From assembly GCA_013397695.1 (NCBI GenBank), contig VYZI01000528.1, forward strand, positions 201,917 to 265,916: a stretch of 64,000 nt of DNA, given 5' to 3'. The translations under genes were made by a program, and so were the position numbers. How positions within the stretch are numbered: the first letter of the stretch is position 1; each line of letters begins with the position of its first letter. Origin of the DNA: Centropus unirufus (lineage: Eukaryota > Chordata > Aves > Cuculiformes > Centropidae). A model generated the notes under the pieces. It had not been told where the DNA came from. It ran no database searches and saw nothing but the letters and a program-made list of their open reading frames with translations. Below are positions 33,758-45,523 of the stretch, piece by piece.

Positions 33758-35100
33758 CCCGAACTCAACCATCAATGGTATTTTCAGCCCTCCAGGCAGA
33801 GGGGGTGCTCAGGACTGCGCGGGAGCGCTGGTGCGCCCTGCACTTATCTGGTGTTGGAGCAGACCCGCAGCGCAGATGAGGCTTCATATGGAAGGGGGGG
33901 GGTCTCTCACATCCTCCCCCTCCCCAAACACCCTTCCTGCCTGCAGTTTTGGCAGCAGCTTCCCGGTTTGTCCCGCTGCAGGTCCTCCCCACCCCGTGCT
34001 GCGAGAGACGCCCGTCGGGTTTGGATTGCGACACGCTCCGCGGATCGCGATCCGGGGCACAGCCAGGCGCTTGCTCGGGGCGGGTGAGAAGCTGAGCCCG
34101 ACCTTCACCCTCTCTTCGCCCCTCTTCTGAGGCTCCTCTCCCTTTCGTTCTTTCTTTTCCCCATTTCCCCTCTCTTTTCTCCTTCCTCAACCCTCTTGTA
34201 AGGAAGAAACTCTTTAGGCGCCTCAGATAACCTGATAATGAGCTGGAAGCCCCGTTAAGCCCTGGAAATAACTTACTTTCGTCACCTATTGACTGTTTGG
34301 CTTAGTTTGGAACCGGTGTGGATTTTTCGGGTCTTTTCAAGAGAGCCGGTCAATGAAAAGCTAATCCAATATTTACAAAGTATAAGGGCAATTCTCGGCG
34401 GTGTTTATTAAGGGGCCGGTGGGGAAGGGCTGCAGGGGGAAGCCGGGGGGGAGCTCCAGGCTGGAGCCGGGCAATATTTCAGGAAATGTTGCACTTGTGG
34501 CTTCAGAAGCTCGGTGCTCCCGGCATCATCACCTCCTGTTATCCCCGCATCTGCAAATAAACCTCGGAATCGTGTCTGCTCCCTCCTTCCCACCGCCCCC
34601 CCTCCACCCCCCTGTTAAGCTGCCCGCCGCTGTCTCCCCGAAAAGGAAAGAGTTTAAGGATTTATTGCTTTCTGCAGCGGGAAGGATTGATTTGATACAA
34701 CCCACCTCCCCCTCCCCAGCACCGCCGCTCTCCGAGGTGCGGGTCTGGGTGACCGCGGGGAGGCAGCAGAGCCCCGCGCAGCCCGGCGGAGGATGGGGCG
34801 GAGGCTCGCTACCCCTCTGCTCTCCCCCGAGGCTGGGGAGGGGGGAGCCGGGGGAACCGAGGCGATGCGTATAGATCCCCGACCTCCTTTCCCTCCCCTC
34901 CCCGTCGGGGCGAGGTTGCGGGAGGCCGCACGGCGGCGCTGCCGGATAAGGGACCTGCCGTCGGGGCCGTCCCCACGAACCCCCCCTTTCCCGTTCCCGA
35001 AGGGGCCCTCGCCGCGGCCATGAGCCTTCTCACAGCGTTACCCTGGGGAAGGGGTCCCCACACCCGCCCGGTGGCACGGCAGCTGCACGGACAGGGCTGA
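33758..35100. other. Downstream CpG-rich flank, with a possible conserved element
   Basis: CpG-rich sequence covers about 33780-34090 and 34700-35090. Between them, 34195-34400 is a unique AT-balanced block with retained CpGs and cores such as CTAATCC, ATTTACAAAG and TTTATTAAGG, a plausible conserved element. No protein-coding gene is recognised; the open frames are GC-biased. Confidence 0.45.
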
Positions 35101-35675
35101 TCATAGGATCGTTTAGTTAGATAAGACGTTTGAGATTATTGAGTCCAGCTGTACCTGTCCATAACTAAACCCTATCCCTAAGCACCTTGTCTATCCATCT
35201 TTTAAACACCACCAGGGATAATGACTTCCCTTGGCAGTCTGTTCCAATGCTTCACCACTCTTTTGGTAAATATTTTTTTCCTAATATCCAATTTAAAGCT
35301 CCCCTGGTGCAACTCGAGTCTCTTTCCTCTCATCCTATCACCTGTTACTTGGGAGAAGAGATCAATACCCACCTTGCTACAAACTCCTTTCAAGTAGTTT
35401 TAGGCAGTGATGCGATCTCCTTCAGAATCCTTTTCTTTACACTAAACAAACCTAGTTCCCTCAAATACTCCCCACAAGATTTATTCTCCAGCTTCTGCAC
35501 CAGTTTTGTTGCCCTTCTCTGGACATGCTCCAGTGCTCAATGTCCTTCTTGTAGGGAAGGGGCCCAAAACTAAACACAGGATTCCAGATGTGGCCTCACT
35601 AAAGCTGGGTACAGGGGTGGGGATAACTTCTCTACTCCTGCTGGCCACACCATTCCTGATACAAGCCAGGATGAG
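35101..35675 (-). mobile_element. CR1 LINE fragment
   Basis: It starts with TCATAGGATCGTTTAG at the element's 3' end. It then shows the ACCTGTCCATAACTAAACC, CAGTCTGTTCCAATG, TTGCCCTTCTCTGGACATGCTCCAG and GATTCCAGATGTGGCCTCAC landmarks of CR1 3' sequence in reverse. It is 5'-truncated and non-coding, and the first interspersed repeat downstream of NKX2-2. Confidence 0.93.
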
Positions 35676-38600
35676 CAGGGAGCACTGCAGGGGTTAGCAG
35701 GAAAGATCCCACCAGCACCCTGCTTCTCCTCACCCTTGAAGGGAGCATCTTCAGTCTTACACTTGTAGCCATCACTTTGAAACACAGCACAGAGCTCAAG
35801 GGGTGAAGTCATAGTGTGAAAATAGCTGTCCTATAATCCTTATGTGGGGGAAGATAGCATGGAAGTGGAGACTCCTGCCACCCACACTGGTGGTACTGCT
35901 GCCCCTTTTTCCTCCAGAAGTCTCAGGGGTCAAGGTGACACTCAAGAGCTGTGTGCCCATCTTTTGGGAAAACACTGTGTGTCCAAATTCTGGGCAGGGT
36001 TTGGTAGAAAACATTGGCCTCTGTTTTGTATAATTATGAGTAATTATACACCAGAGGAACAAACAAACCAGCGACAGTGAGGGTAATGCAGCATTTCAGG
36101 GAGCTGAAGATGGGGTGACAGTGCATGCACTTTCCTCCCAGCACTCCATCTCTTCTCACCCCTGCATGAAGTCCGAGTGTGGGCAGCCACGGGAATGGCA
36201 GCAGCTGCCCGACTGCTTTCGAATGGAGTGAGGAATATAAGGATGGCAGGTAGGTCTTCAAAGACAACCATCTTTTTGAATGATCCAGCTCAAAAGTGCT
36301 TTGGGAAAGGCCAAATAAATGGTAGCCTCCAGCTCCCCTGGCTGTGCCTTTACCAAGTCTCCCCACCAGCAGCACTCTGAAATAGCCATAGAGATGTTCA
36401 GCTAAGCCTTTTTCCTCCTCTCTCCTATTTGGCTTCTGTTAGTCAAAAGTCATGTTTTTGGGGTTTTTTTTGTTTTTTTTCTTTGTCAAAACCAAGTGTA
36501 CATTCTATGGTTTTGTTCCCGTTTTGGGCATTTTGAAGTGTCTGAGCACCAAGTTTAAGCTCATCGAATGCAAGCTAGGACACTTTCACTAACAAAAAGA
36601 TCCCATTGGGGAAAGTGTCAGCTCTCATTCCCAAGAGCAGTGTTGCATGCTCACCCTTCCTTACAGTGGCCTCCCCAGGATGACCCCATTAGAAAATGCT
36701 TCAGGAGAAACATACAGCCCTTACCTAAGTAAACTGTGAGAATAAAGGCCTGGCACTGTGCTACAGCCCTGCTGGGATGTGGCCAGGGTTCTGCTGCTGT
36801 TCTCTCTTGGATGTAACACAATCAGCCCTCTCCAAACCAGATATCTCCATTTCTTCCCTGGGAGATAACGCATCTCCAGCCTCAGAAAGATCTGCTCTGC
36901 TTCACAGGCTTATCCATTCTGTGCTTATTCCTCACCGGGTGATGCATCACTAAATTTTGCATTTAATTCAGTAAACAGCAAGACTTCCATTCAGCACATT
37001 CACCATTCACTGATGACAAATTTGTTGGGTTTTGCAAAACAACTGTTAAGTAATGATATTTTTATACATAATAAGCCAGAAATTCTGGCCCTTTTTTTGT
37101 GTATATACACACACATAAAACCACCTAGAAACACATGTAATAGTGCCCGCTAGCTGGGGTGAAGACATCACTGGCCAGCCACCCCTCAGTGGTGCACTCA
37201 CAATCCATACCCACACAGTGCTGACTCTGCCCTGCCCAGCCAGGACTGGCTTTGCAGACAAGTTGGCCGTCATTCACCTGGGTGACACTCAAGAATTTCT
37301 TTGTCTGCTCTTCCTGGGTGCTCAGACCTTAACCGATGGGTGACTGTTAACCCAAGTCTCAACACAAAAGACTTCAGAGGTAGCTCCCAGTGCCAGCTCA
37401 CTGCCTCAAGTTCCTTCAAGTTGCCCACAACAGCTGGCCCAGGGGTGCCAGGGGGGACTTCACCTTTTGTCCCACCCATCATCCTCTCAGGCAGCCTCCT
37501 CCCCTTCTGACCATACCCATGGCTGGGACAGGTTGGACCCCCCAAAATGTTTGAGTGACCAGCAGGTTCAGAGCTTCTGGGGTGTTCCAGGGGCAAAGGA
37601 CAAACATTTGATTGGAAAACAAAGGCTTTAAGCCTGAAAAGTGGGTTATATCTTGGGTGCGGCATCCTTGCCTCCTATAGTCTCTCAGGCCGACCACGTT
37701 GCTCCACAGTGCTCTGCAAGGCTGTCCCATGGATGAAAAATGAGCATCAGCTTGCAGTACTCCCTCGAGGTGCCACAGGGCCATACTGACATGCAAATGC
37801 AACAATAAATTCTTTAAAATACATTTTACACATCAGGCAAATATAATTTAAAACACAAGTTATCACATCTCCATTTTAATGTTTAATATATTTTATTGTT
37901 TTGTACAAATAAGGTTGGAGGTAAGTGAGGTACACGTAATAGGCCCTAGTTCTACTTACATATCTGGGATTTAACTGCTAGAAATCATGTCAATGTTATC
38001 TGCAGAAAACGTAAAAAATGTGATGTAAAAACCCAAGACCCCAGAGAAACTTGCCTTGAATTGTTGCAGATACACTTAAACAGAGTCCCTTGATTCTGCA
38101 TAGAGATCTGCTGTATTTCATGGGATTTAGCACCATTTCAGGGAGAAAGTTATCCATGAGATAAAAACTGCAAGCAAAGCTGCTCAGAATAAATGTGTAA
38201 AATTGTATTATCACCACCACAGCTCAGTTTGGTCAAAGAAGCTGAACTATTTCAACTATTAAGGAAAGAACAATTGAAAGAAACCAGTCTTTGTCTATTC
38301 TAATTATTTTTATTTTTTTTAAGCATAAAGAACAAAGTATACAAATCTAACTCTGAGGAGAACATACAATGAATTCAAGCACCTTAATATATGAAAGCCC
38401 ACTTTGACCACAGGGAATATACAGGGAAGGTTTAAAGGACTTAAAGCACAGGATCTTTTTAGCATCTAAAGTTGTATCTCTACTAGTAAACCAAGAAGTG
38501 CTTGTGATCATTCCTTCTTCAGCACCAGATTGTTAGGAGAGTCCCTGCCTCTTCCTAGGGCATCATTCAGAGCCATCCCTGAGGCTGTAATAGGGCCGGT

Positions 38601-41414
38601 GTCCCCCAGCCCCCGCACTCACACTGCTGAGGTGAGTATTCACCAAGGCTGATGGAGATGTGCAAGTTGCACAGGACACACTGACACAGGAGAGCTTCTC
38701 TCTCTCCCTGAATGGTGGGATGCATTGTACACATCAGGAAAGAGTCTTTCGTAGGTAGAGTTAATCTTCTGCTGTCCAAGACTTACAAAAACCTGGAAAA
38801 TTTCCCCAGTGATAGAGCTTTCCAGCTATTTCCTTATTCAGGCATCTTTTCCCTCCTCTTCCATTAAAGTTGTTCCACAAAAGCCTGAAAGTCACTAATT
38901 CCTCAAAAAGGTAAAACTACGTATGATTTGTTACCCGAGATTAGATCAAGTAATTCAGCCTCAAAATACTTCTGATAAAATAGGCCTGAAATCTCTTATA
39001 TCCTCTATCCAAGGCTCAGCCCAGTCTTCATCACCTGCCACACTATGGGGAAAGACTTGGTGCTATATCTGACAAGGTAAAAAGAACCCCTGAGCCTCTT
39101 CAGTGCCGTTGTGACCTGCCCTGCTCCATGCTCAGCAAGCAAGAGGGTTCCAGGGCAGGGTTGTTCCCAGGAAAGCACTGTCAGATAGAGAAGCTCATAT
39201 CCTGCAGTTGGCCATTGGGTTTGAGTATTCCTCTTCTTCCTCTTCACATTTGTGCTTCCATAATTGTTCCAATGGTTCAGAAAGTCCAGGAAGTGTTGTA
39301 GCTTTCCTTCCACAACCTAGGCACAAGCAGAAATACTCGCAGTTCAGAAAACATGGCAGGAATCATCCTGAAATGTCCTTTCAAATAGAGCTACCCCTGA
39401 GTGTTTCATCACACATATATTTGCACAAGCCAGCAACAGCCACATGAACCAAGTTAAGAGCATATTCTATCCCTCCGGTCTGAATAAGGTGTAAATCTCA
39501 GCCCATGGAGCAACTCTAAAAGAACTATTTATATCCAAGAATCTTCTAACCTGACTTTATTTTCCCTATTTTGGTGATATGAGACATTGCCTTTGCTGAC
39601 ATGTATGCAGGGCCCAGCATGCACCATGTATATCCACAGAATTGCCACACTGCTCCCTCCCAGGTGGAAAGAGATAGAGGCTGGGAGTCAGATTTGCATC
39701 ACCTTCCCACTCAGGTACCATGATGATCGGCAAGGAAGGCAAGAAAATGACTGGCAATTTTAGAGGTTGTCACAGCACCCAGATCCAGGGAATATCACAC
39801 CAGTTCTTCTCTTCTTGCACTTTGATTACACGCGCATACCCAGTAACCCAATCTTCAAGTAAATTGTAAGAGAGGTTAGGGGCAAACCCCGGCTTTACTA
39901 GCAACCAGACCAAGTTTTGCAGAGCTAGGATCTCCTTCCTTCAACCCATCTCCTGGGCATGTAACAGCCAGTAGAAGAGGACACTGGTAAGCACTGCCAC
40001 CTCACCCTGCATTGCCATGATCAAGCTCACATCATGAGCCCAAAGCTCCTGGAGCGCCAAGCACACCTTCCCAGGTAGGAGCTGGGAAAGGGAATCCTCA
40101 AACGCACCACATGGGCTAAGGGGAAAATGGTTCTATGCATTCACTGCCATCCACTCCACCTTCACAGATCCATTGCTCCACTGATGCTGCCTTCACACAC
40201 TCAACCATCATGACCACCACCCAATTAGATCTGCATGCGCTTACATGTGCAGCATGCATGAATTTACATGCACACTTAAGAAAGGCAAGGAAATAGGTGG
40301 TGGCAGTGCTAGACATCTCAATAATTTACTCCTGCTATAGGACCATTTGCCAGGATGAAAATACCTGAGGCTCAGGCAGTCCTTACCACTGCTTTCCAAA
40401 GACAAAGGATTTAAAGGTCAAAAGAAAAACTCACACTTGGCTTATGGGATGTTTTTTGAAATAATGGATAAATGCAGAACTTGCCTTTGATGGGCCCCCT
40501 TTCAGAGTTAGGTTATAGGTGGATGAAAAACCACTAAAAAAGAGAATTCAATGTTAACATTAGCAACGACTTTTGAAAGCAACTGTTTTCTGCATTTTAC
40601 AGACAACTACTTGATTTGTCCCTCTTAAGTGAGGTCACTCACAACTGCATATCACAGATGAAAGGGCAACTGTAACACACTCATCCTTTTTTTTTTTATT
40701 TTGGACTCTCATAAGTATTTTAGAATTAGGCAAAAATAAAAAACTCAAAAACTTTGTTGGAAAGGATTAGGACAAGGAGGGAAGGAGAAGGAAAGAAGGT
40801 ATGGTAAACCAGTCTGTAGCAGCAGGTATCTGACCACTCTTGGGGCATTTTGTGCTGGGTACTGCCCATATACAGTAACTCTGATACCCCACACCCAGTA
40901 TAAAGACTTGGTGACAAATAAATCAATGCAGATAGATGGATAGATGGATTAGAAAATTAATCTAACATGACAGAGGAGTGGTGATATTGAAAGTAATTTT
41001 GACTTTTTGCAGTCCAGGATTCTCAGGATTATTTTTTAATTCTTATCCATTCCTCCTGAACCAAGTGCTTTTGTATTTGCCACCTGTAAATAATAACCAC
41101 CTGACTATTCAACTGTAGCCTCAGTGGTGTGTTGTCCAATTTGACAGAAATCTGGTCAAAATTTGGTCTGTCCAAACTCAATCTGGAAGAAATTAGTGGC
41201 CTATCAGTGTTTACCATCTATTACACCTAATCACAAAATTACGACATTATGACCTACAGCATGAGTGTAAATTTTCAGAAGAGATTTAAAGAAGGAAAGG
41301 GTTGTGACAGTGGCATTGTCAGTTCTAGGAGAATGCTTCAGCAAAAAGCATATGAACAAACTCCATTTATACTGGTATGTAATGATCTGACATGGAACAG
41401 ATTTCTTCCATCCA
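35676..41414. other. Gene-poor downstream flank
   Basis: Moderately AT-rich unique sequence between two CR1 copies, with T-rich runs near 36465 and 40689 and a short GATG/GATA-type repeat near 40930-40950. Open frames (up to 131 codons) are not recognisable. Confidence 0.55.
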
Positions 41415-41626
41415 TGGAAGAACATTTTTCCTGTGAGGGTGGTGAGGTACTGGAACAGGTTGGTTGTCCAGAGACATTGCGGATGCCCAGTCGCTGGAGG
41501 TGTTCAAGGCCAGATTGGATGAGGCTTTGAGCACCCTGATCCAGTGGAAGGTGACCCAGCTTATGGAAGCATGTTGAAACTGGATGATTTTAAGATCCCT
41601 TCCAACCCAAACCATTCTATGATTGC
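41415..41626 (+). mobile_element. CR1 LINE fragment, 3' end
   Basis: CCTGTGAGGGTGGTGAGG, GGAACAGGTTG, GGAGGTGTTCAAGGCCAG and the terminal CCAACCCAAACCATTCTATG are CR1 3' landmarks in sense orientation. The copy is truncated to about 210 bp. Confidence 0.93.
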
Positions 41627-44620
41627 CTGCTGATCCCACGCCCACCAAAGCCTGAACATACTTATTAAGCTCCTTAAAGAACATATCTCTTTTTGAAGAC
41701 TTTGGAAAATGCTTTTTTTTTCTGGACACCCTACAATCTATGAAGAAACAAATCAACTCTTTGTCATGTTTCAAGCCACTTGGCCTAACATATCTTCACT
41801 TTTTAACCATTGTCATAAAAAATCCATATTAATCTTTCCATTCATCTGAAACCATTGTGCAAGCATTTAAATAGGAACCTAAAAATAATCACTGTTAAAC
41901 TTTGTCCTCCTTCCAGCTCAAATGTAAAGAAGAATCTCAGCAGTAAACAAGATAAGACTGGTTTTCCATAATCAGGCAATTTTGTTTGGCTTAAACTAGA
42001 ATTCTAGGGCTGTCTCTTCATTTGTAGTCATGCTTTGTATACAGGTTAAGGACTTTAAAGTATGCTAAAGATAGGCTTTGTTCTCTACCTGTTTGCTTTT
42101 ACCTCTCAGGTACTACTGAGGTCAGATCTTCAGCTAGTGGAAATCAGCATCTCTCCTCTGGAGCCTGTGGGGTGTAACACTTCCTTCAGATGAAAGCAAA
42201 TCACTACAAACATGCTCTCTTCTTCAAAAATCTCCACAGGTCACAGCTCCAGAGGAGCTCCTAGACAACTTTCTGTATAATTCATCATCACTTCCTGGAG
42301 TAAATAATGCTTTCTGCACTCCCCCATGCTCCTTCAGTTATTGTACTCCTTCAAAAGCCCAGACAAATAAAAGTTTGATGTTTATTTTATTTTAAGAATG
42401 ACTATTTATCCATCTTCCCTGTTCTACCTTTATCTTGTTTACTACCTCTTACAATAGCAAGAAGTCACTGCTAGGTAACCCCTTTCATTTCAGCCCTCTC
42501 CTTGGTAAGTAAGGATGCATAGCCTTTGGCCGCTCTGTTTGCTCTAAGCTGAGCTACACAGTTTCAGCGCAAGAAAAATACACCGCACTTCCTTCAGTTC
42601 TTCAGGTAAAGTGCTGACATCTGACCCTTGATCATGTTTCCAGCTTTCCGTTTGGTTTGGTCTGCCTTCTTACCTTTAAATCATATTCACCATTTACACA
42701 GGGCTCATTCACCAAACAACCTTCACTGGAGAGGGGGAACGTGCCTGGCCAAGGGCCAGCTTTGTGCTGGTGGTGGAGGTCACCCACTGCCTGGGACACA
42801 GGGGTGGTCGGAGGTGTTGGAGGTGCCAGATGTGGATCTGGGACCAACTCAGACTTAAGAACAGCTCATCAGGTGAGCACAGCTCCACCATTGCAGATCT
42901 TGTTCACATCGTCCTTATTTGGGTCTGTACCATGTGGGATAAACATCAATAAAATTCAGAAACTGAAGCAAATGAGTCTTCACATCTATTTGAAACAAAG
43001 GTTCTGGAAATGTGATCGACCTGGTTTTCAGTAGCACCACCAATAAGATTTAGACCATTGTGTCTTCTGAAGAGACAAAGCAAAGCATGAGAAGTAGTTT
43101 AGTCCCAAAGTCACCCTTTGCTCAAACTCTTTCTACCTCAGGTAAATGAAGAAAGTGACACTTACCTGGGTTTTGGAAGGTTCCTGCACAACCTCAGACA
43201 AAGAGAAGCAATGGCAAAGCAGAGCAGGGCTTGGGTTCACAGTCAAGAGAGGTCGTCTTGGTTATCACCAGGTCTCTTGTCATCACGAGAACAGGAGAAG
43301 CAACCTGCTCTTGCTAAAGATTATCTGTGTATGTTTATCCCCCTCACACGCGGCCATCTTTGAAACATTTTTCTCCAGTCCTGCAGAACACATTAAAAAG
43401 CAATCAGGAAAAACAGACCACTCCTGGACAACAAACATCTTAATCCCACTGCAGAGAGGCGTGACACTATACTATAACCCCTTGCCAGAAATTCAAACAA
43501 AACTTTTTTCCCCCTCCTTCAAGAGCTAGTAGTGGAGGGGGCTAACCAACTCTACCAAAGGCCTTTTGTTTACATTAGATGACTATTCCGAATTTCTTGG
43601 ATGGGATGTGAGTGTTTGCTAATGTTTTGGCAGGATACAGCCCACCGTGACTCGCAGACAGGCAGTACTAAAGGTGTTCAACCTGTTATGTCTCAGCTTG
43701 GCTGCTTGCAGCCTATGCAAGGGGATGGAGGATCTAGTCAGCAGTTCGTGTTGCCTTCTGAAACAGGTACTGGGGCTTTATGAGCTACCCAAAGTGCAGA
43801 CACACACCTGTGAGTAAAAGAGAGTCAGTTATTTACAGAACTTGGGTAGTCTGAGTAAATATCCTCACCTAATTTATGATAAGCCTTTAATGGAGCCAGG
43901 CTGGGGGTGATCCCACATGCGCTCTTCCATTGGCTCCTGCAATTGGTCACTACCAGGGACAGTGGTTGGCTATGGGGATCTCTCATGTGACCTATGTAAA
44001 CAGTAATTATGTTCCCAAATATTCAGTTTCTACTGTCTTCAGCTTGATTTTAAAGGCAAACAGAAGCTTTTCTGGTTTTCATCAATTATTCATGGACCAC
44101 TTCAGATAGCCATCAAATATATAATCAAATTGAATTAACATATCTTGAGTTTTGTATCTCAAGATTTCCTGTTTCAGCCCACAGGATGCCTGCTTCTGTT
44201 TGGGCTGCCACTTAATCATTGCATAATATTTGTTTTGGCTTCGCTGTGTGTAAGAGATTTATACCATTCCATCTGGCTGCAGCATGTTAGTCATCAGGGG
44301 ATAACAGCTACCCTTAACTCCTCTATAGGCTGTGTAAGTGTGACACTGTGTTGCTTTATGAAGGTTTGAAAATAAACACCAAAACAGAGTAACTAAAGAT
44401 ACACAACTGACTAGTTCGCCACGCTGCTCATCAACCTTATCTTTAACACATAATACATGCCACTTCAGTCTTCTCCTGCCTCCTAAATTGCCAACACACA
44501 CATGCACATGCTCCACACAGCTCTCAAGGAGGTAGTTATAGTAACCCCAGTTTTGCCTATGACCCTCCAAAACCAAAATAGAAGATGTGGTCTGAAACAA
44601 GGGTTTCATCTAAATTTCAA
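41627..44620. other. Gene-poor downstream flank
   Basis: Unique sequence. No coding, RNA or repeat feature is supported. Confidence 0.55.
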
Positions 44621-45523
44621 AGAATCATAGAATGGTTTGGGTTGGAGGGGACCTTAAAGATCATGCAGTTTCAACACTCTGCCATAGGTAGGGACACCTT
44701 CCACTGGATCAGTTTGCTCAAAGCCTCATCCAGCCTGGCCTTGAACACCTCCAGGGATCGGGCATCCACAACTTCTCTGGGGAACCTGTGCCAGTGCCTC
44801 CCCACCCTCACAGGAAAAAATATTTTCCCACTATCTAATCTAAATCCTAATCTAATCCTCTCTCTTTCAGTTGAAAATAATTCCCTGCACTCCCTAATAA
44901 AAAGCCCCTCCCCAGCTATCCTGGAGGCATCTGTAAGCACTGAAAGACTGCTAGGAGGTCTCCCGAGAGACTTCTCTGCTCTAGGCTGAACAAGCCTACC
45001 TCTCTCAGCCACTCCACGTATGGGAGATGCTCCAGCACTCAGATCATATTTGTGGCCTCTTCTGGAGTTGCTCTATCCTTCCTGTGCTGAGGAATCCAGA
45101 CCTGGACACAGGGTTCCAAGTGGAAGGGGCAGAATCCCTTCCCTTGCCCTTCTGACCACGCTTCTTTTGATGCAGTACAGTTTATGGTTGGCTTTGTAGG
45201 CTGCAAGTGCCCACTGGTGGCTCATGCTGAGCTTCTCATCAGCCAACACACCCAAGTCCTTCTTCTCAGGGCTGCTCTCATTCCATTCCCTGCCCAGCCT
45301 GTAATTGTGCTTGGGGTTGCCCCAACCCAGGTGTAGGACCTTGCACTTGGCCTTGTTGAACTTTGGGGTTCACGCAGACACACCTCTCAAGGTTCCTCTG
45401 GATGGCACCCTTTCCCTCCAGCGTGTCAACCGCACCACACAACTTGATGTCATCAGCAAACTTGCTGAGGGTGTACTCAATCCCACTGTCCATGTCTGCG
45501 GCAAAAATGTTAAGCAACATCAT
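44621..45523 (-). mobile_element. CR1 LINE fragment, about 900 bp
   Basis: The copy starts with AGAATCATAGAATGGTTTGGG (its 3' terminus) and extends through the reverse complement of the CR1 3' region into the end of the reverse-transcriptase reading frame (AACTTGATGTCATCAGCAAACTTGCTGAGG, the reversed 'kfADD' codons). The - strand open frame at 45278-45523 keeps a degenerate RT tail, including a SKFADDIKL match. It is the longest CR1 copy here. The frame is broken and no functional protein remains. Confidence 0.95.

Noticed and set aside
32945..33775. 276-codon Phe/Leu/Ser-rich open frame on the - strand
   Set aside because: It is the translation of the purine-rich low-complexity tract and lacks any protein-like pattern.
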